A stretch of DNA of 64,000 nucleotides, from positions 1 to 64,000 of the forward strand of contig CAYTMU010000003.1 in assembly GCA_964438975.1 (NCBI GenBank), written 5' to 3'. Positions 34,915 through 43,981 of this stretch are shown piece by piece. Position 1 is the first letter of the stretch. Each line of letters begins with the position of its first letter. The notes beneath the pieces were generated by a model. The model saw nothing but the letters and a program-made list of their open reading frames with translations, had not been told where the DNA came from and did no database searches. The position numbers and the translations under genes are program-made. The DNA is from Chryseosolibacter sp964438975. Its GTDB lineage: Bacteria > Bacteroidota > Bacteroidia > Cytophagales > Cyclobacteriaceae.

Positions 34915-36936
34915 TCAACGCAGGTTGAAGTTCAATCCTGCCACGAGTGATCGTCCGAAACTCATCGGTACCGGCCCACCGGTACTATGACTCCCGTTGA
35001 CATCCTGCGAAGTATTCTGAAGCCTGGTCACGTCGAGCAGGTTTCGAACGCCTACGACAAAGTCTAGCGTCTCGGTGATCCGCTGTTTGGCCATCAAGTC
35101 TACCCAGTGGAACGATTCGCGGGTCGCGAGGTGATAGGTCTCGCCTTGCGTATATTCGTAGATCGAGCGCTTGCCGGTGAACTTATAGTATGCCGAAAGC
35201 GTGGTCCCCGGTTTCACAAACCGGTACATCAACGTCGCGTTCACCTCGGGTGTCCACATCAGTTCAGGCAAACTTGCGTCGGTATCGGAGAACTCATTGT
35301 AGACTCCGATCAACGCGAAACCAGCGGAAGCGTTGAGGTTTCGATATCGCAAACTTTGCGTGAGCGTGCCGCCGGTCGTCTTGTACTCGGCCACATTGAT
35401 ATATGTGTTCAAACCGGGATCTGTCGGATCGACACCAAGGGTGATCATGTCGTTGAAGTGATTATAGAAAACTCCCAGCGTAGTACCCAGTGCTATGTCG
35501 GTCGCGACTGCACCGTGTCGGGTGAGTGACGCCGTGATACTATTCGAATGCTCGGCTTTGAGATCCGGGTTGCCGATGATCGAGTGGCTTGAATCGAAGA
35601 AATAAAAATACAACTCCCGAAGTGCCGGAGCGCGGAAGCCTCTCGCGTAAGCCGCACGCAGGTCAAGCAAGGGAGAAAGACGAAGCTTGACGTTGACAGA
35701 GGGCACCACAGGCGGTGCGTCGTATGCAGAATTACGAATGAAGCGTATTCCCGGGCGCACGTTGATGACGGATGTAGGCTTTATCTCGGCAGAGGCGAAT
35801 ATCGCGTAGTCAGTGATCGAGCGTCGTGTGTCAATGCGGTCACCGAAACCCTCGTTGAAGCTGACATCGAATCCCGGCTGCCAGGAGAACTTTTCCGATA
35901 CGCGGTGCAGAAACGTTCCGCGCAGCGTCGAGCTCGTGAACCCCGACTCATCCTGAGTTCCAGGCTCCGGTGAGAGGAATCGCTCGCCGGTATTGGTATT
36001 GTAAAGAGAGGTCCTCGTGCGCCGCGAATAATCCTGGAAGGATCCCACAGCGTTGAAATCCCATTTGCTGCTGATATCCCATTCAGCGTGTAGCTGGTGC
36101 GTAAAGCGATTGGTCCTGTATTCCTTGTCGGTCGCTATCCCGGTATTCACGTTGGGCCCGCCGGGGGACGAAAGCACTTCGTTGAGATAGTTGAGTCTAT
36201 ACCAGAGATTCAGATCATCCTTCGCGAAGCCGATCGTCCCGATACCAAACCACTGGTCCTTGGGCAGCCATTCCCGGGAGCGTCCGCTGCGGTTTCCCTG
36301 CACTCCGCCGAAAACATTCCGCGTCGCGGCGGCATCGGCATACCAGTGATCACCCTGCCAGTTGATGGTCACATTCTCATTGTGTGTCCCGTCGCCGGAA
36401 AACGGCTTGTATGCGTCGCCAGCGGATTCCTCCAGCACACGCGCGCGAATACCGATGCCCTTCTTCTTACCGATACCTTTCTGCGTGATGATATTGATGA
36501 CACCCGCCAGGGCATCCGAGCCATACATCACAGAGAGCGGGCCTTCGACGATCTCAATGCGCTCAACGGTGTTCATATCTATCTGATTGAGACTTTCTCG
36601 CGTCGCTCCGCGATCGAATAACGGTACGCCGTCGATCAGTACCTTGACGTTCTGACCGCTCATTCCCATAATGGAGACATCTGATGTACCAAGTACGAGG
36701 TCGTTCGAAAAACGGATTCCCAGCTCCGTGTTCAGGATGCCCTGGACATTGGTGGCGCTCCGCGCGCGGATAATATCGCTTCCGATCGTACGAACCTGGT
36801 AGACCGATTGCCGCAGGCTCTGTGGTTCGAACTGTCCGGTCACGACCACTTCGCCTAATTCAACCGTCTTCAGGGAGTCCTGTGCGTAGGCACCGCCGGC
36901 AACCAGCATGACGATTGCCATCACTGATCTTTTCAT
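34915..36936 (-). CDS. hmuR: TonB-dependent haem receptor HmuR
   Basis: A 673-residue outer membrane receptor from the ATG at 36936 (signal peptide MAIVMLVAGGAYAQ). TonB-box-like segment and plug at about 20-145 (VELGEVVVTGQFEPQSLRQS; GVPLFDRGATRESLNQI; GSDALAGVINIITQK). The barrel carries the haem-receptor boxes FRAP (GFRAPALRELYFYF) and NPDL (IIGNPDLKAEHS). It imports haem across the outer membrane using TonB energy. The start overlaps the upstream hmuS stop as ATGA, so translation is coupled. Confidence 0.93.
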   Translation of the reverse strand: MKRSVMAIVMLVAGGAYAQDSLKTVELGEVVVTGQFEPQSLRQSVYQVRTIGSDIIRARSATNVQGILNTELGIRFSNDLVLGTSDVSIMGMSGQNVKVLIDGVPLFDRGATRESLNQIDMNTVERIEIVEGPLSVMYGSDALAGVINIITQKGIGKKKGIGIRARVLEESAGDAYKPFSGDGTHNENVTINWQGDHWYADAAATRNVFGGVQGNRSGRSREWLPKDQWFGIGTIGFAKDDLNLWYRLNYLNEVLSSPGGPNVNTGIATDKEYRTNRFTHQLHAEWDISSKWDFNAVGSFQDYSRRTRTSLYNTNTGERFLSPEPGTQDESGFTSSTLRGTFLHRVSEKFSWQPGFDVSFNEGFGDRIDTRRSITDYAIFASAEIKPTSVINVRPGIRFIRNSAYDAPPVVPSVNVKLRLSPLLDLRAAYARGFRAPALRELYFYFFDSSHSIIGNPDLKAEHSNSITASLTRHGAVATDIALGTTLGVFYNHFNDMITLGVDPTDPGLNTYINVAEYKTTGGTLTQSLRYRNLNASAGFALIGVYNEFSDTDASLPELMWTPEVNATLMYRFVKPGTTLSAYYKFTGKRSIYEYTQGETYHLATRESFHWVDLMAKQRITETLDFVVGVRNLLDVTRLQNTSQDVNGSHSTGGPVPMSFGRSLVAGLNFNLR

Positions 36937-38027
36937 ATTCTTTCTTCGATTGCTGGTGTATTCAGCGTGCCGACCAACTCCCTCCATCCTTCGCGTTCGG
37001 GGATGCCGGGCTTGCGCAGGCCGAAGAATTGCGCGACAAGCTCATTCTGGCGATCGAACAGTTCGACCGATGTGACATCCCCTTCGGACGTTGGCTTCTT
37101 TACCACCCAAGCGGAGTGCACGTAGTCCATGCGGAGGTGCATATTGAAATCCGGGTCAAGGACATTGAGCCAGTTCTGCGGACCGTCATGGCCGCGCTCA
37201 AGCAGACGGATGGTCCTCACCTTCCCTTGATGGATCTGTATGTTGCCGCGGTTCCCGGCGAAGATCATGATCGGAAGCTTTGACGCGGATGCCTGCTCCA
37301 GGATCAGTTTCGGCGATGACTGCGCATCGACACGGTATGTGAACCTGCCTTCCGCAAGCTCGATCCCGCGGTACCGGCCTACCTTGTGACGTCGCAGCAT
37401 TCCGAAGAAGTCGTGCGTATCTTTCAGTTCCGCCCACTCTTCCAGGAGTGCGTCCACGTCGACGTCATCGGAAAATTCCGCTTTCGGCCACGGCCGGATG
37501 CCAAGATCAGCCAGTTGATCCGCCGCCCGGAAGTCAGCGATGATCTTTTCAAAAGCTTCCTGGTTGCTCTCCTCCTGCAGGTATATCTTGGTGATGGCCT
37601 CTCCTGCGGTGTCGAATACCTGGATGCTTTTCAGCACTCTCCCAGACTTCTCTTCCGTCGCCGCAAATGCAGCGTGCCAGGCACCGAAGAAAACACGTGA
37701 CTCGATCGGGCCTACTACCGATGCCATCGAATGAGCGCCGGAGCCGACCACATCGATCTTCTGGAACGAGCCTTTGTGCTCCAGTATGCAGCCATCGTTA
37801 CGCGTAAGCGACATCACTTTTCCTAACGTTTTGAAACGCTGCAGGAGCTCCGGCCAGGGGGCTTCCAGTCGAATGATCTGCTCGCCCGTTTTTGTCGCGA
37901 GCAGTTCAGCTTCACCTACGTTCAATTCCTTGGCTGCATCGCGTATCCGAAGGCCGGGTTTCGCGCGAAGTATTCCTTGCCATGCACCGGCAAGCGATGC
38001 GCGTTTTGAATCCAGTGTGGTATTCAT
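36933..38027 (-). CDS. hmuS: HemS/ChuS-type haem transport/degradation protein
   Basis: A 364-residue cytoplasmic protein of the HemS/ChuS/HmuS family, the usual length, built as two similar halves (about 20-175 and 190-345). Typical parts are LRIRDAAKELNVGEAELLAT near the N-terminus, GNRGNIQIHQGKVRTIRLLE in the second half, and DPDFNMHLRMDYVHSAWVV with the conserved haem-handling region. It receives haem from the ABC importer and releases or stores its iron. Gene order hmuT-U-V-S-R-Y and the 4-base overlap with hmuR fix its role. Confidence 0.92.
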   Translation of the reverse strand: MNTTLDSKRASLAGAWQGILRAKPGLRIRDAAKELNVGEAELLATKTGEQIIRLEAPWPELLQRFKTLGKVMSLTRNDGCILEHKGSFQKIDVVGSGAHSMASVVGPIESRVFFGAWHAAFAATEEKSGRVLKSIQVFDTAGEAITKIYLQEESNQEAFEKIIADFRAADQLADLGIRPWPKAEFSDDVDVDALLEEWAELKDTHDFFGMLRRHKVGRYRGIELAEGRFTYRVDAQSSPKLILEQASASKLPIMIFAGNRGNIQIHQGKVRTIRLLERGHDGPQNWLNVLDPDFNMHLRMDYVHSAWVVKKPTSEGDVTSVELFDRQNELVAQFFGLRKPGIPEREGWRELVGTLNTPAIEERI

Positions 38028-38045
38028 TGTTTTAGTTGGTTTATG

Positions 38046-38888
38046 CTATACATGAGAATTTACCTGACGATTTTTGACGATGTTGATGGCATCCGCGCTA
38101 CGGCGTGAGGACGCTGGTCTTTCCGGGATGATGAACGGGCAGTTATTGCATGGATCGTGGTACACATTCACCTTACATTCGAATGTTTCCTCGATATTCG
38201 AGCGGGTGAATATCTCCGGGGTAGATCCGGAGGCGATGAGTTTGCCGCCTTTGAGAAATGACAGCTCGTCGGCAAACTGGGCAGCGTGGTTCAGGTCGTG
38301 AATGACAGCCAGTACACCAATGTTTCGCACGGCAACTTCCTTCGCGAGCGCGAAGACGTATTGCTGTTGCGCAATGTCCAGGCTGGCGGTCGGTTCGTCG
38401 AGCAGGAGGTAACGCGGATGCACCGTCTCCTCCCATATCTGCGCCAGCACGCGCGCCAGTTGCACGCGCTGCCGTTCTCCGCCGGAGAGCGTCATATAGT
38501 TTCGATCGCGAAACCGTTCGACGTCGGTGATCAACATGACCTCGTCGATGATGCTCTCGTTCTCCTCGTGCGTAGACCAGTGAGCGTGTCTTCCCAGCGC
38601 CACGATCTGGCCTACCGAGAACGCGAATTGGACAGTCGAGTGCTGGGGAAGAACAGCGCGAAGCATCGAAAGCTCGCGCGGGCGGTAGGTGCCGAGTGAT
38701 TTTCCGTTTACCCGCACCTCGCCGGCTGAGGATTTCTGCTCCCCCGTCATGACCTTGAGTATGGAGCTTTTGCCGGCACCGTTTGGACCGACGAGCGCGG
38801 TGAATACTCCCGGACGCAACGTGAGACTGACATCGTCGAGGATCGACTTGTCGCGGACATGGAGCGATATGTTCAAGGCCTGGTACAT
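38046..38888 (-). CDS. hmuV: Haem ABC transporter ATP-binding protein
   Basis: A 280-residue ABC ATPase. Walker A GPNGAGKSS, signature LSGGERQRVQ, Walker B YLLLDEPTASLD and switch His in VIHDLNHAAQF are all present. The closest type is the haem/ferric-siderophore group (HmuV). It pairs with the FecCD-type permease encoded 3 bases upstream and is followed by hmuS. The C-terminal 30 residues (after IIPERPASS) are not part of the conserved domain. Confidence 0.93.
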   Translation of the reverse strand: MYQALNISLHVRDKSILDDVSLTLRPGVFTALVGPNGAGKSSILKVMTGEQKSSAGEVRVNGKSLGTYRPRELSMLRAVLPQHSTVQFAFSVGQIVALGRHAHWSTHEENESIIDEVMLITDVERFRDRNYMTLSGGERQRVQLARVLAQIWEETVHPRYLLLDEPTASLDIAQQQYVFALAKEVAVRNIGVLAVIHDLNHAAQFADELSFLKGGKLIASGSTPEIFTRSNIEETFECKVNVYHDPCNNCPFIIPERPASSRRSADAINIVKNRQVNSHV

Positions 38889-38891
38889 CCT

Positions 38892-39968
38892 TCAGATTTC
38901 ATTTTTTGATTTTGCTCGTAACAAGAGCGCGATGAAGAACGGCGCCCCGATGAACGCTGTGACAACGCCGATCGGCAGCTCGGAAGGACTGGTAACGGTC
39001 CGGGCGATCACATCCGCGAAAATGAGCAGCAGCGCTCCTCCTAGGATCGATGCCGGCAACACCAGGCGGTGATCTGGATGAAAGAGCACCCGCACGAGGT
39101 GTGGCATGACAAGTCCGACGAATCCGATCATACCTGCAAGAGAGACGCTGACGCCAACGCCGAGGGCGCTGAAGAAGACAATGAGTTGTTTCGTGCGCTC
39201 GACATCGACGCCTATGTGATACGCTTCAGCTTCCCCTAACGCCAGCGCGTTCAACGAACGGGTACACAAGAGCAGCGCACCCAGTGATATCAATATAAGC
39301 GGTCCGGCGATCGCAAGTTTTGCGGGTGTCGCTCCGCCGAGGTCGCCCAATGTCCAGAATGTAAATGTCCGTAGCTGGTCGTCGTTGGCGTAGAAGATCG
39401 CGAGCCCGATGATCGCCCCCGTCAGCGCGTTCGCCGCCACGCCGAGCAGGATCAAGGCAGCGATATTGGTTCGTCCGGCCTGGTAGCTCAGTTTCAATAC
39501 AAGGATCGTTGCTACCAGTCCGCCGGCGAAGGCTGCCAGGGGCATGATAGCATCGTATAGCCATCCCGCGGACACTTTCAGCGATGCACCGAACACAACG
39601 ACCATGACGACCGCCGCCGCGGATCCGCCAGAGACACCGATGAGGCTGGGTTCCACTAGTGGGTTGCGGAATAGTCCCTGTAACGCCGCGCCACTCGCGC
39701 CGAGTGCCGCGCCGATCAGCGCGGTCATCAGGATACGCGGAAAGCGGATCGAGGTCAGCACGATCTCGTGAGTGCTGTCAGTCGGAATCGAGCTGAACAC
39801 ACCGATCTGCTTCAACAGGATAACGGCGACTTCCGTGACCGGGATCGGAACTGCGCCAATGGTTAGTGACAACAAGACCACTACCAGCAGCATCACGGCG
39901 AGACTGATGATGATCACCGGTGTCGTTGCCGCGCGCAGTGTCGGTACCACGCTTAGACTACTGCGCAT
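38892..39968 (-). CDS. hmuU: Haem ABC transporter permease
   Basis: A 358-residue FecCD/BtuC-type permease with about nine to ten membrane helices. Conserved parts include IRFPRILMTALIGAALGASG, ALQGLFRNPLVEPSLIGVSG and GMIGFVGLVMPHLVRVLFHP. It forms the inner-membrane channel for haem with HmuV and HmuT. I prefer the ATG at 39968, which overlaps the hmuT stop by 11 bases, to the ATG at 39995, which would add nine residues. Confidence 0.92.
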   Translation of the reverse strand: MRSSLSVVPTLRAATTPVIIISLAVMLLVVVLLSLTIGAVPIPVTEVAVILLKQIGVFSSIPTDSTHEIVLTSIRFPRILMTALIGAALGASGAALQGLFRNPLVEPSLIGVSGGSAAAVVMVVVFGASLKVSAGWLYDAIMPLAAFAGGLVATILVLKLSYQAGRTNIAALILLGVAANALTGAIIGLAIFYANDDQLRTFTFWTLGDLGGATPAKLAIAGPLILISLGALLLCTRSLNALALGEAEAYHIGVDVERTKQLIVFFSALGVGVSVSLAGMIGFVGLVMPHLVRVLFHPDHRLVLPASILGGALLLIFADVIARTVTSPSELPIGVVTAFIGAPFFIALLLRAKSKNEI

Positions 39969-40791
39969 CGGGTCCGGCGTGAAGGTACGCGACAAGTTCC
40001 TTGACCGTTTCGCCGAAGCGCGGGCCGAAGTTGGTCAGCTTCAGACTTTCGATCGCGATGATCTGGCGTTTCTTTCCGGCTGTTGTCTGCGCTATGCCGG
40101 GTATTTTCAGCGCACCGTCAATCCCACCGAGACTCTCAAGCCCACTGGCGGTCATCAGTATGAATTCCGGATTTGAGGCGATCAGCGCCTCGGTATTCAA
40201 TGGTTTATAACCGACCACTCCCTCGATAGCGTTCGTCGCTCCCACATACTTCAGGATACCTGCAAACGTATCCCGCCCTGCGACGCTCACGGTTTGCGTA
40301 CCGCGATTGTAGACGCAGAGTACCTCCGGTTTATGTGTTGTCCTCGTCAGCAGTTTCCTGGCTTCTTCCAGCATCGCTTCATTTCGTGCGATCAACTCTT
40401 TTCCCTGCTGTTCGCGACCGAGAGCCTTTGCGATCTGTGCGATGCATGCCTTCGTTTGTTCAAAGTCCGTGCGTTCGCCAACGATCACGAGTTTAATACC
40501 ACTGGCTCCGAGTTGTTGCAGAACGACGTCTTCGACATATCCTTCTTCGGCGATGATCAACGTGGGCTTAAGACTGATGATACCCTCCGCGCTGATGCCT
40601 GACCGATAACCAATAGAGGGCAATTGCTGGATGTGCGTGGGGTAAAGGCTCGTCCGGTCTGCCGCGACGATCTTGTCGCAGTCGCCTAACGCGCATACCG
40701 TCTCCGTGATAGCACTGCCGGCGGTAATAATGCGCTGGCCGTTCGCGAGACTTATTAAAAGGCTTAGAAAAATGGTTCCGAGAAGTCGCAT
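39958..40791 (-). CDS. hmuT: Haem ABC transporter substrate-binding protein
   Basis: A 277-residue periplasmic binding protein of the haem/B12 class (signal peptide RLLGTIFLSLLISLANGQ). Fold hallmarks: RIITAGSAITETVCALGDCD at the mature N-terminus, VVAADRTSLYP-like (IVAADRTSLYPTHIQQLPS), a long backbone helix and GRDTFAGILKYVGATNAIEG. It delivers haem to HmuUV. The ATG at 40791 starts right at the signal peptide, one base after a 23-bp palindrome; a start at 40935 would add 48 residues that do not fit. First gene of the hmu operon. Confidence 0.92.
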   Translation of the reverse strand: MRLLGTIFLSLLISLANGQRIITAGSAITETVCALGDCDKIVAADRTSLYPTHIQQLPSIGYRSGISAEGIISLKPTLIIAEEGYVEDVVLQQLGASGIKLVIVGERTDFEQTKACIAQIAKALGREQQGKELIARNEAMLEEARKLLTRTTHKPEVLCVYNRGTQTVSVAGRDTFAGILKYVGATNAIEGVVGYKPLNTEALIASNPEFILMTASGLESLGGIDGALKIPGIAQTTAGKKRQIIAIESLKLTNFGPRFGETVKELVAYLHAGPDAQ

Positions 40792-40792
40792 A

Positions 40793-40815
40793 TTGTTTAG
40801 AATAATTCTAAACAA
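40793..40815. promoter_or_regulatory. 23-bp palindrome at the hmu operon start, probable iron-dependent operator
   Basis: TTGTTTAGAAT (40793-40803) and ATTCTAAACAA (40805-40815) are perfect inverted arms around a central A. It lies one base upstream of the hmuT ATG. On the minus strand it directly follows TACCTTTG (a TAnnTTTG -7 match at 40813-40820), with a TTG 21 bases further up, so it would cover the transcription start. The position before a haem uptake operon and the TAGAATAATTCTA core suggest Fur or a similar iron repressor. Confidence 0.75.
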
Positions 40816-40935
40816 AGGTAGGGACGTCAAAGACACCCCGTCAATCGCTTCAGAAGGCCATTTTTCTAGTACCCGGAAGGCACTATGGGGATCACCTTTA
40901 CAAGGTAGCAGAGCCAAATCGGACGCATCGATCAT

Positions 40936-40958
40936 TTATTTGGAATAATTCTAAATAA
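40936..40958. promoter_or_regulatory. Second copy of the hmu-type palindrome
   Basis: Same layout as the site at 40793-40815: TTATTTGGAAT and ATTCTAAATAA about a central A, with a single mismatch (G opposite T). The centres are 143 bp apart. This copy lies 33 bases upstream of the divergent response-regulator start (40991), so it could control that gene, or act with the first copy on hmu. Confidence 0.65.
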
Positions 40959-40990
40959 TGAATAGAATTGCCCGAATACTGGTTTAGACC

Positions 40991-41662
40991 GTGGATAAAA
41001 AGGGCATAAGCATACTCATAGCTGACAATCAACCTCTTACTGTAGCCGGGATACACTCCTTTCTGGCTGAGCGGGATGACCTTCAGATTGTAGGCTCCGT
41101 AAGTAGTGTGCAGGAGGTACCAGGCGCCCTCGAACAATACAGGCCAGATGTGCTGATCGTGGACTATAATATTCCGGGGTTCATGGCGATACAGGACCTG
41201 GAGAAGGTCATGAAGCAATTCCCGGACATCAACGTGGTGGTCGTTTCGTCGGATGACGACACGCAAGCGATCAAGCGAGTACTGGCCCTCGGCGTGAAGG
41301 GATATCTGACGAAGGAATGCAGCAAGCAAGAAGTCTGGCTGGCAATACAGTCCGCCGGTAAAGGTGAGAAGTTCTTCTGTCACAAGATACTTGACATCAT
41401 CATGAATCAACACTTCCCGGCGTCGGGCGACGGGTCTTATGATCCGATGCTACTCACACGGCGCGAGACGGAGATATTGGAGCTCATCGCGCGGGGACGG
41501 TCAACCCGGCAGATAGCGGACAGTCTGCATCTCAGCCCACACACTATTCAAACCCATCGCAAGAGCATCATCCGCAAGCTTAACATTAAGTCGCCTACCG
41601 AGTTCGTGATCTATGCCATGAATCTAGGTATCATCCCAGCCACCAACAAGAGCACTTCCTAA
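40991..41662 (+). CDS. LuxR/NarL-family response regulator
   Basis: A 223-residue two-domain regulator starting with GTG at 40991. The receiver (about 5-125) has the acidic pair near DN at 12, the phosphoacceptor Asp58 in VLIVDYNIPG and Lys in GYLTKE. The C-terminal LuxR-type DNA-binding domain (about 150-215) has LTRRETEILELIARGRSTRQ and LHLSPHTIQTHRKSI. It is divergent from hmuT behind the second palindrome. No sensor kinase is adjacent; the two kinases at 13900 and 15984 also lack regulators, but they are far away. Confidence 0.92.
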   Translation: MDKKGISILIADNQPLTVAGIHSFLAERDDLQIVGSVSSVQEVPGALEQYRPDVLIVDYNIPGFMAIQDLEKVMKQFPDINVVVVSSDDDTQAIKRVLALGVKGYLTKECSKQEVWLAIQSAGKGEKFFCHKILDIIMNQHFPASGDGSYDPMLLTRRETEILELIARGRSTRQIADSLHLSPHTIQTHRKSIIRKLNIKSPTEFVIYAMNLGIIPATNKSTS

Positions 41663-41769
41663 TCAGTTGTCTTTACGTATGGAAACATCCACACGTATCG
41701 CTAACTTTAGCATCGACTGTGCTGGCATCTGACAGCCTATCGAAAAAATCAGAACGGAATTTATCCAAC

Positions 41770-42144
41770 ATGGCAAACAAGCAAAAATTCCTGCGGCTCG
41801 ACTCACTCGTAGCGTTTCTTCAAACTGAAAAAGACGGCGACGAGATATTTATCAAGCACAACGGGCAGAAGATAGTACCGGATAATGCGAAATTCATTCG
41901 CATGACCACCAATCATCCCGTTGCATTAAACGTCGAACTACCTCTTGATCAAGAGCAGCAGTGGGTAGAACTTGAGTTGTGGGACTACGATCTGTTCTCT
42001 GCTAACGACCACCTGGGAAAGTTCCGCTTACTCGTGGACGAAGTCGCGGAAAATTTCACTGCCGAACTCCAGAGAGAGAAAGCATCGGAAGGCAAGTACG
42101 TCCTGAACTGGTCTGTGGTCGAGCGCCTCACCCGTCATGAGTAA
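41770..42144 (+). CDS. Hypothetical protein
   Basis: A 124-residue soluble protein, mostly beta by appearance, with GDEIFIKHNGQKIVPDNAKF near the N-terminus and QWVELELWDYDLFSANDHLG later. The latter pattern, an aromatic strand WVELxLWDYDLxxxxDHLG, resembles C2-like beta-sandwich repeats, but I cannot assign a family with confidence. An upstream in-frame ATG at 41719 would add 17 residues; the one at 41770 gives a better N-terminus. It is flanked by a regulator and an opposing ABC gene. Confidence 0.6.
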   Translation: MANKQKFLRLDSLVAFLQTEKDGDEIFIKHNGQKIVPDNAKFIRMTTNHPVALNVELPLDQEQQWVELELWDYDLFSANDHLGKFRLLVDEVAENFTAELQREKASEGKYVLNWSVVERLTRHE

Positions 42145-42152
42145 ACCCCGAA

Positions 42153-43154
42153 TCAATTACTCCAAAGCCCCGTTCTTGCCACCGAGACGTAAACATCCTG
42201 TCCTTCAACAAGATTGTTATGAGGAGTTCTGACAATGATGATGTTTCCGGAAACAGAGACCTCAGCTTCGCTGTAGGTGCCGTAGAAGCGAATATGTTCT
42301 ACCTTTCCGCGGAGTGCCGAGTCGTTCTTTCGAACGATCTTAAACTGTTCAGGTCGCACGAACACACTGGTTACGCCACGGGTCATGACTTTTTTCAGTG
42401 GCGCGAGACGCGAGAATTTCCGAAACTGTATCCGTTCGATCAAGTTGTATTTTCCGAACAAACCCGCAACATATTCGTCGACCGGTTTGTAATATATTTC
42501 GTTGGGTGTTCCCATCTGTGCGATGGAACCGCTCCTCATCGCGATGAGCCTGTCCGCCCAGGAGAGCGTATCCTGCGGGTCGTGTGAAACCAGGAGACAG
42601 GTGATCTTCAGTTTTTCACCGATGTCGCGGACAATGTCCTTAAGCGCGTGTTTGTGAGCCATATCGAGATGCGAGTACGGCTCATCAAGCAAAAGCAGTC
42701 GCGGCTTCGAGATCAGCAGCCGGCAGATAGCGGTGCGTTGCTTTTCGCCGCCGGAAAGTTCATCTGTCCGCCGTGCGAGCAGATGGTCGATCTGACACAA
42801 TTGATACAGGCGTGATGCCTCGCGATCCGACAGCTTGTTCGCGTATGACAATACTTGTTCCACCCGCAGTGACTTCGGCAGATCGAAGTGTTGCGACAAG
42901 TACGCAATGCGCGGGTGACCCGGCACCAACTGTTCGTCGGGCCCTGGCACCTTATCCCCTTCAAACCGAATTTCACCACCATCAGGCTGTAGCAAGCCCG
43001 CGATCAGTTTGAGCACCGTGCTCTTCCCCGCCCCGGTCTCCCCTGCGATACCGATCTTCTCACCCGCTTCCTGGTGGAAGGTGATGTCCTTCAGTTCAAA
43101 GTTTCCTGGACCTTTGCGGTTGACGTTCTGTAGCTGGAGCAATGGACTTGCCAT
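42153..43154 (-). CDS. ABC transporter ATP-binding protein with C-terminal TOBE-like domain
   Basis: A 333-residue ABC ATPase: Walker A GETGAGKST, signature LSGGEKQRTA, Walker B RLLLLDEPYSHLD, switch His in LVSHDPQDTL. Residues about 230-333 form a MalK/PotA/ModC-like TOBE extension (TSVFVRPEQFKIV; YGTYSEAEVSVSGNIIIVRT). Such proteins energise importers for sugars, polyamines or oxyanions. No permease or binding protein lies next to it, so it is an orphan here and the substrate is unknown. Confidence 0.88.
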   Translation of the reverse strand: MASPLLQLQNVNRKGPGNFELKDITFHQEAGEKIGIAGETGAGKSTVLKLIAGLLQPDGGEIRFEGDKVPGPDEQLVPGHPRIAYLSQHFDLPKSLRVEQVLSYANKLSDREASRLYQLCQIDHLLARRTDELSGGEKQRTAICRLLISKPRLLLLDEPYSHLDMAHKHALKDIVRDIGEKLKITCLLVSHDPQDTLSWADRLIAMRSGSIAQMGTPNEIYYKPVDEYVAGLFGKYNLIERIQFRKFSRLAPLKKVMTRGVTSVFVRPEQFKIVRKNDSALRGKVEHIRFYGTYSEAEVSVSGNIIIVRTPHNNLVEGQDVYVSVARTGLWSN

Positions 43155-43223
43155 ACACGGCGAATGTACAGAAGTGGTTTGATTGGTCCAAAGGTTTGAG
43201 AGGTGCTCAGGGTAGGAAAGGTT

Positions 43224-43796
43224 CTACAAGAGCAACCACACATTGGTCCCGCCCGAAAGGGTAATCAGCGCGATGTGCCTCCTGAGCACTTTCATTCCTC
43301 TGTAGATCAATGTTCTCGAAGTCTCCACGGAAACATTCATGAGCTCGGCAATTTCATCGTACGATTTTCCTTCATCAAACTTTAGCTGAATACACTTTCT
43401 CTGCCGCTCGGTGAGGAGTTCCAATGCATTTTGCAGTTTATGATTCAATTCCGTCAATAGCTCCTTGCTGATAATCTCATCTTCGATCGAACGCGTCGAT
43501 GAATCCTCAAAGCGATTCCGCTGAAAATCCAGCTCATTTATGGAGCGAATCTTTGAATTGTATTTCTTGTTGATAGTGTTCTTAAGTGACCTCAGCAGAT
43601 AGTATTCAACATTGTCAGTATCGCTCAGGTTTCGCCTGTACTTATACAAATTCACAAAAACATCGTGGATGGAGTCCTTTACGTGGTCTTTATCCGCACA
43701 CATTTGCGCACCGTACTGGTAAAGTTTATCGATGTAAGCATCGTACAAACTACCGAGTGCTGTCAGGTCGCCGTCCTTGATCTTGTTCCAAGTCAT
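43224..43796 (-). CDS. ECF sigma-70 factor, Bacteroidota type
   Basis: A 190-residue ECF sigma factor. Region 2 has SLYDAYIDKLYQYGAQM and KDSIHDVFVNLYKYR; region 4 has LLTERQRKCIQLKFDEGKSY and YDEIAELMNVSVETSRTLIY, the helix-turn-helix. From the ATG at 43796 the protein starts at the conserved helix; the ATG at 43880 would add 28 residues. Sigma factors of this type are normally encoded directly before a fecR gene. Here the fecR of the same strand lies 13.2 kb upstream, at the other end of the SusCD locus. Confidence 0.9.
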   Translation of the reverse strand: MTWNKIKDGDLTALGSLYDAYIDKLYQYGAQMCADKDHVKDSIHDVFVNLYKYRRNLSDTDNVEYYLLRSLKNTINKKYNSKIRSINELDFQRNRFEDSSTRSIEDEIISKELLTELNHKLQNALELLTERQRKCIQLKFDEGKSYDEIAELMNVSVETSRTLIYRGMKVLRRHIALITLSGGTNVWLLL

Positions 43797-43981
43797 CTTA
43801 ATCGCGAGTGCATTATTCGAAACAAACTGGGAGCCAGAGTGCAGATTGCTGACACAACTGTACACGGTGGGGTTGGCCAACGGTTCCGGTTCTTTTCCCG
43901 TCCCTTAATTTAGGGATAAAACTCCAATTTGAACGGTCCGGGATCTAAAAAGATGGCCTGATCAAGCCGACTATGCAGTGC

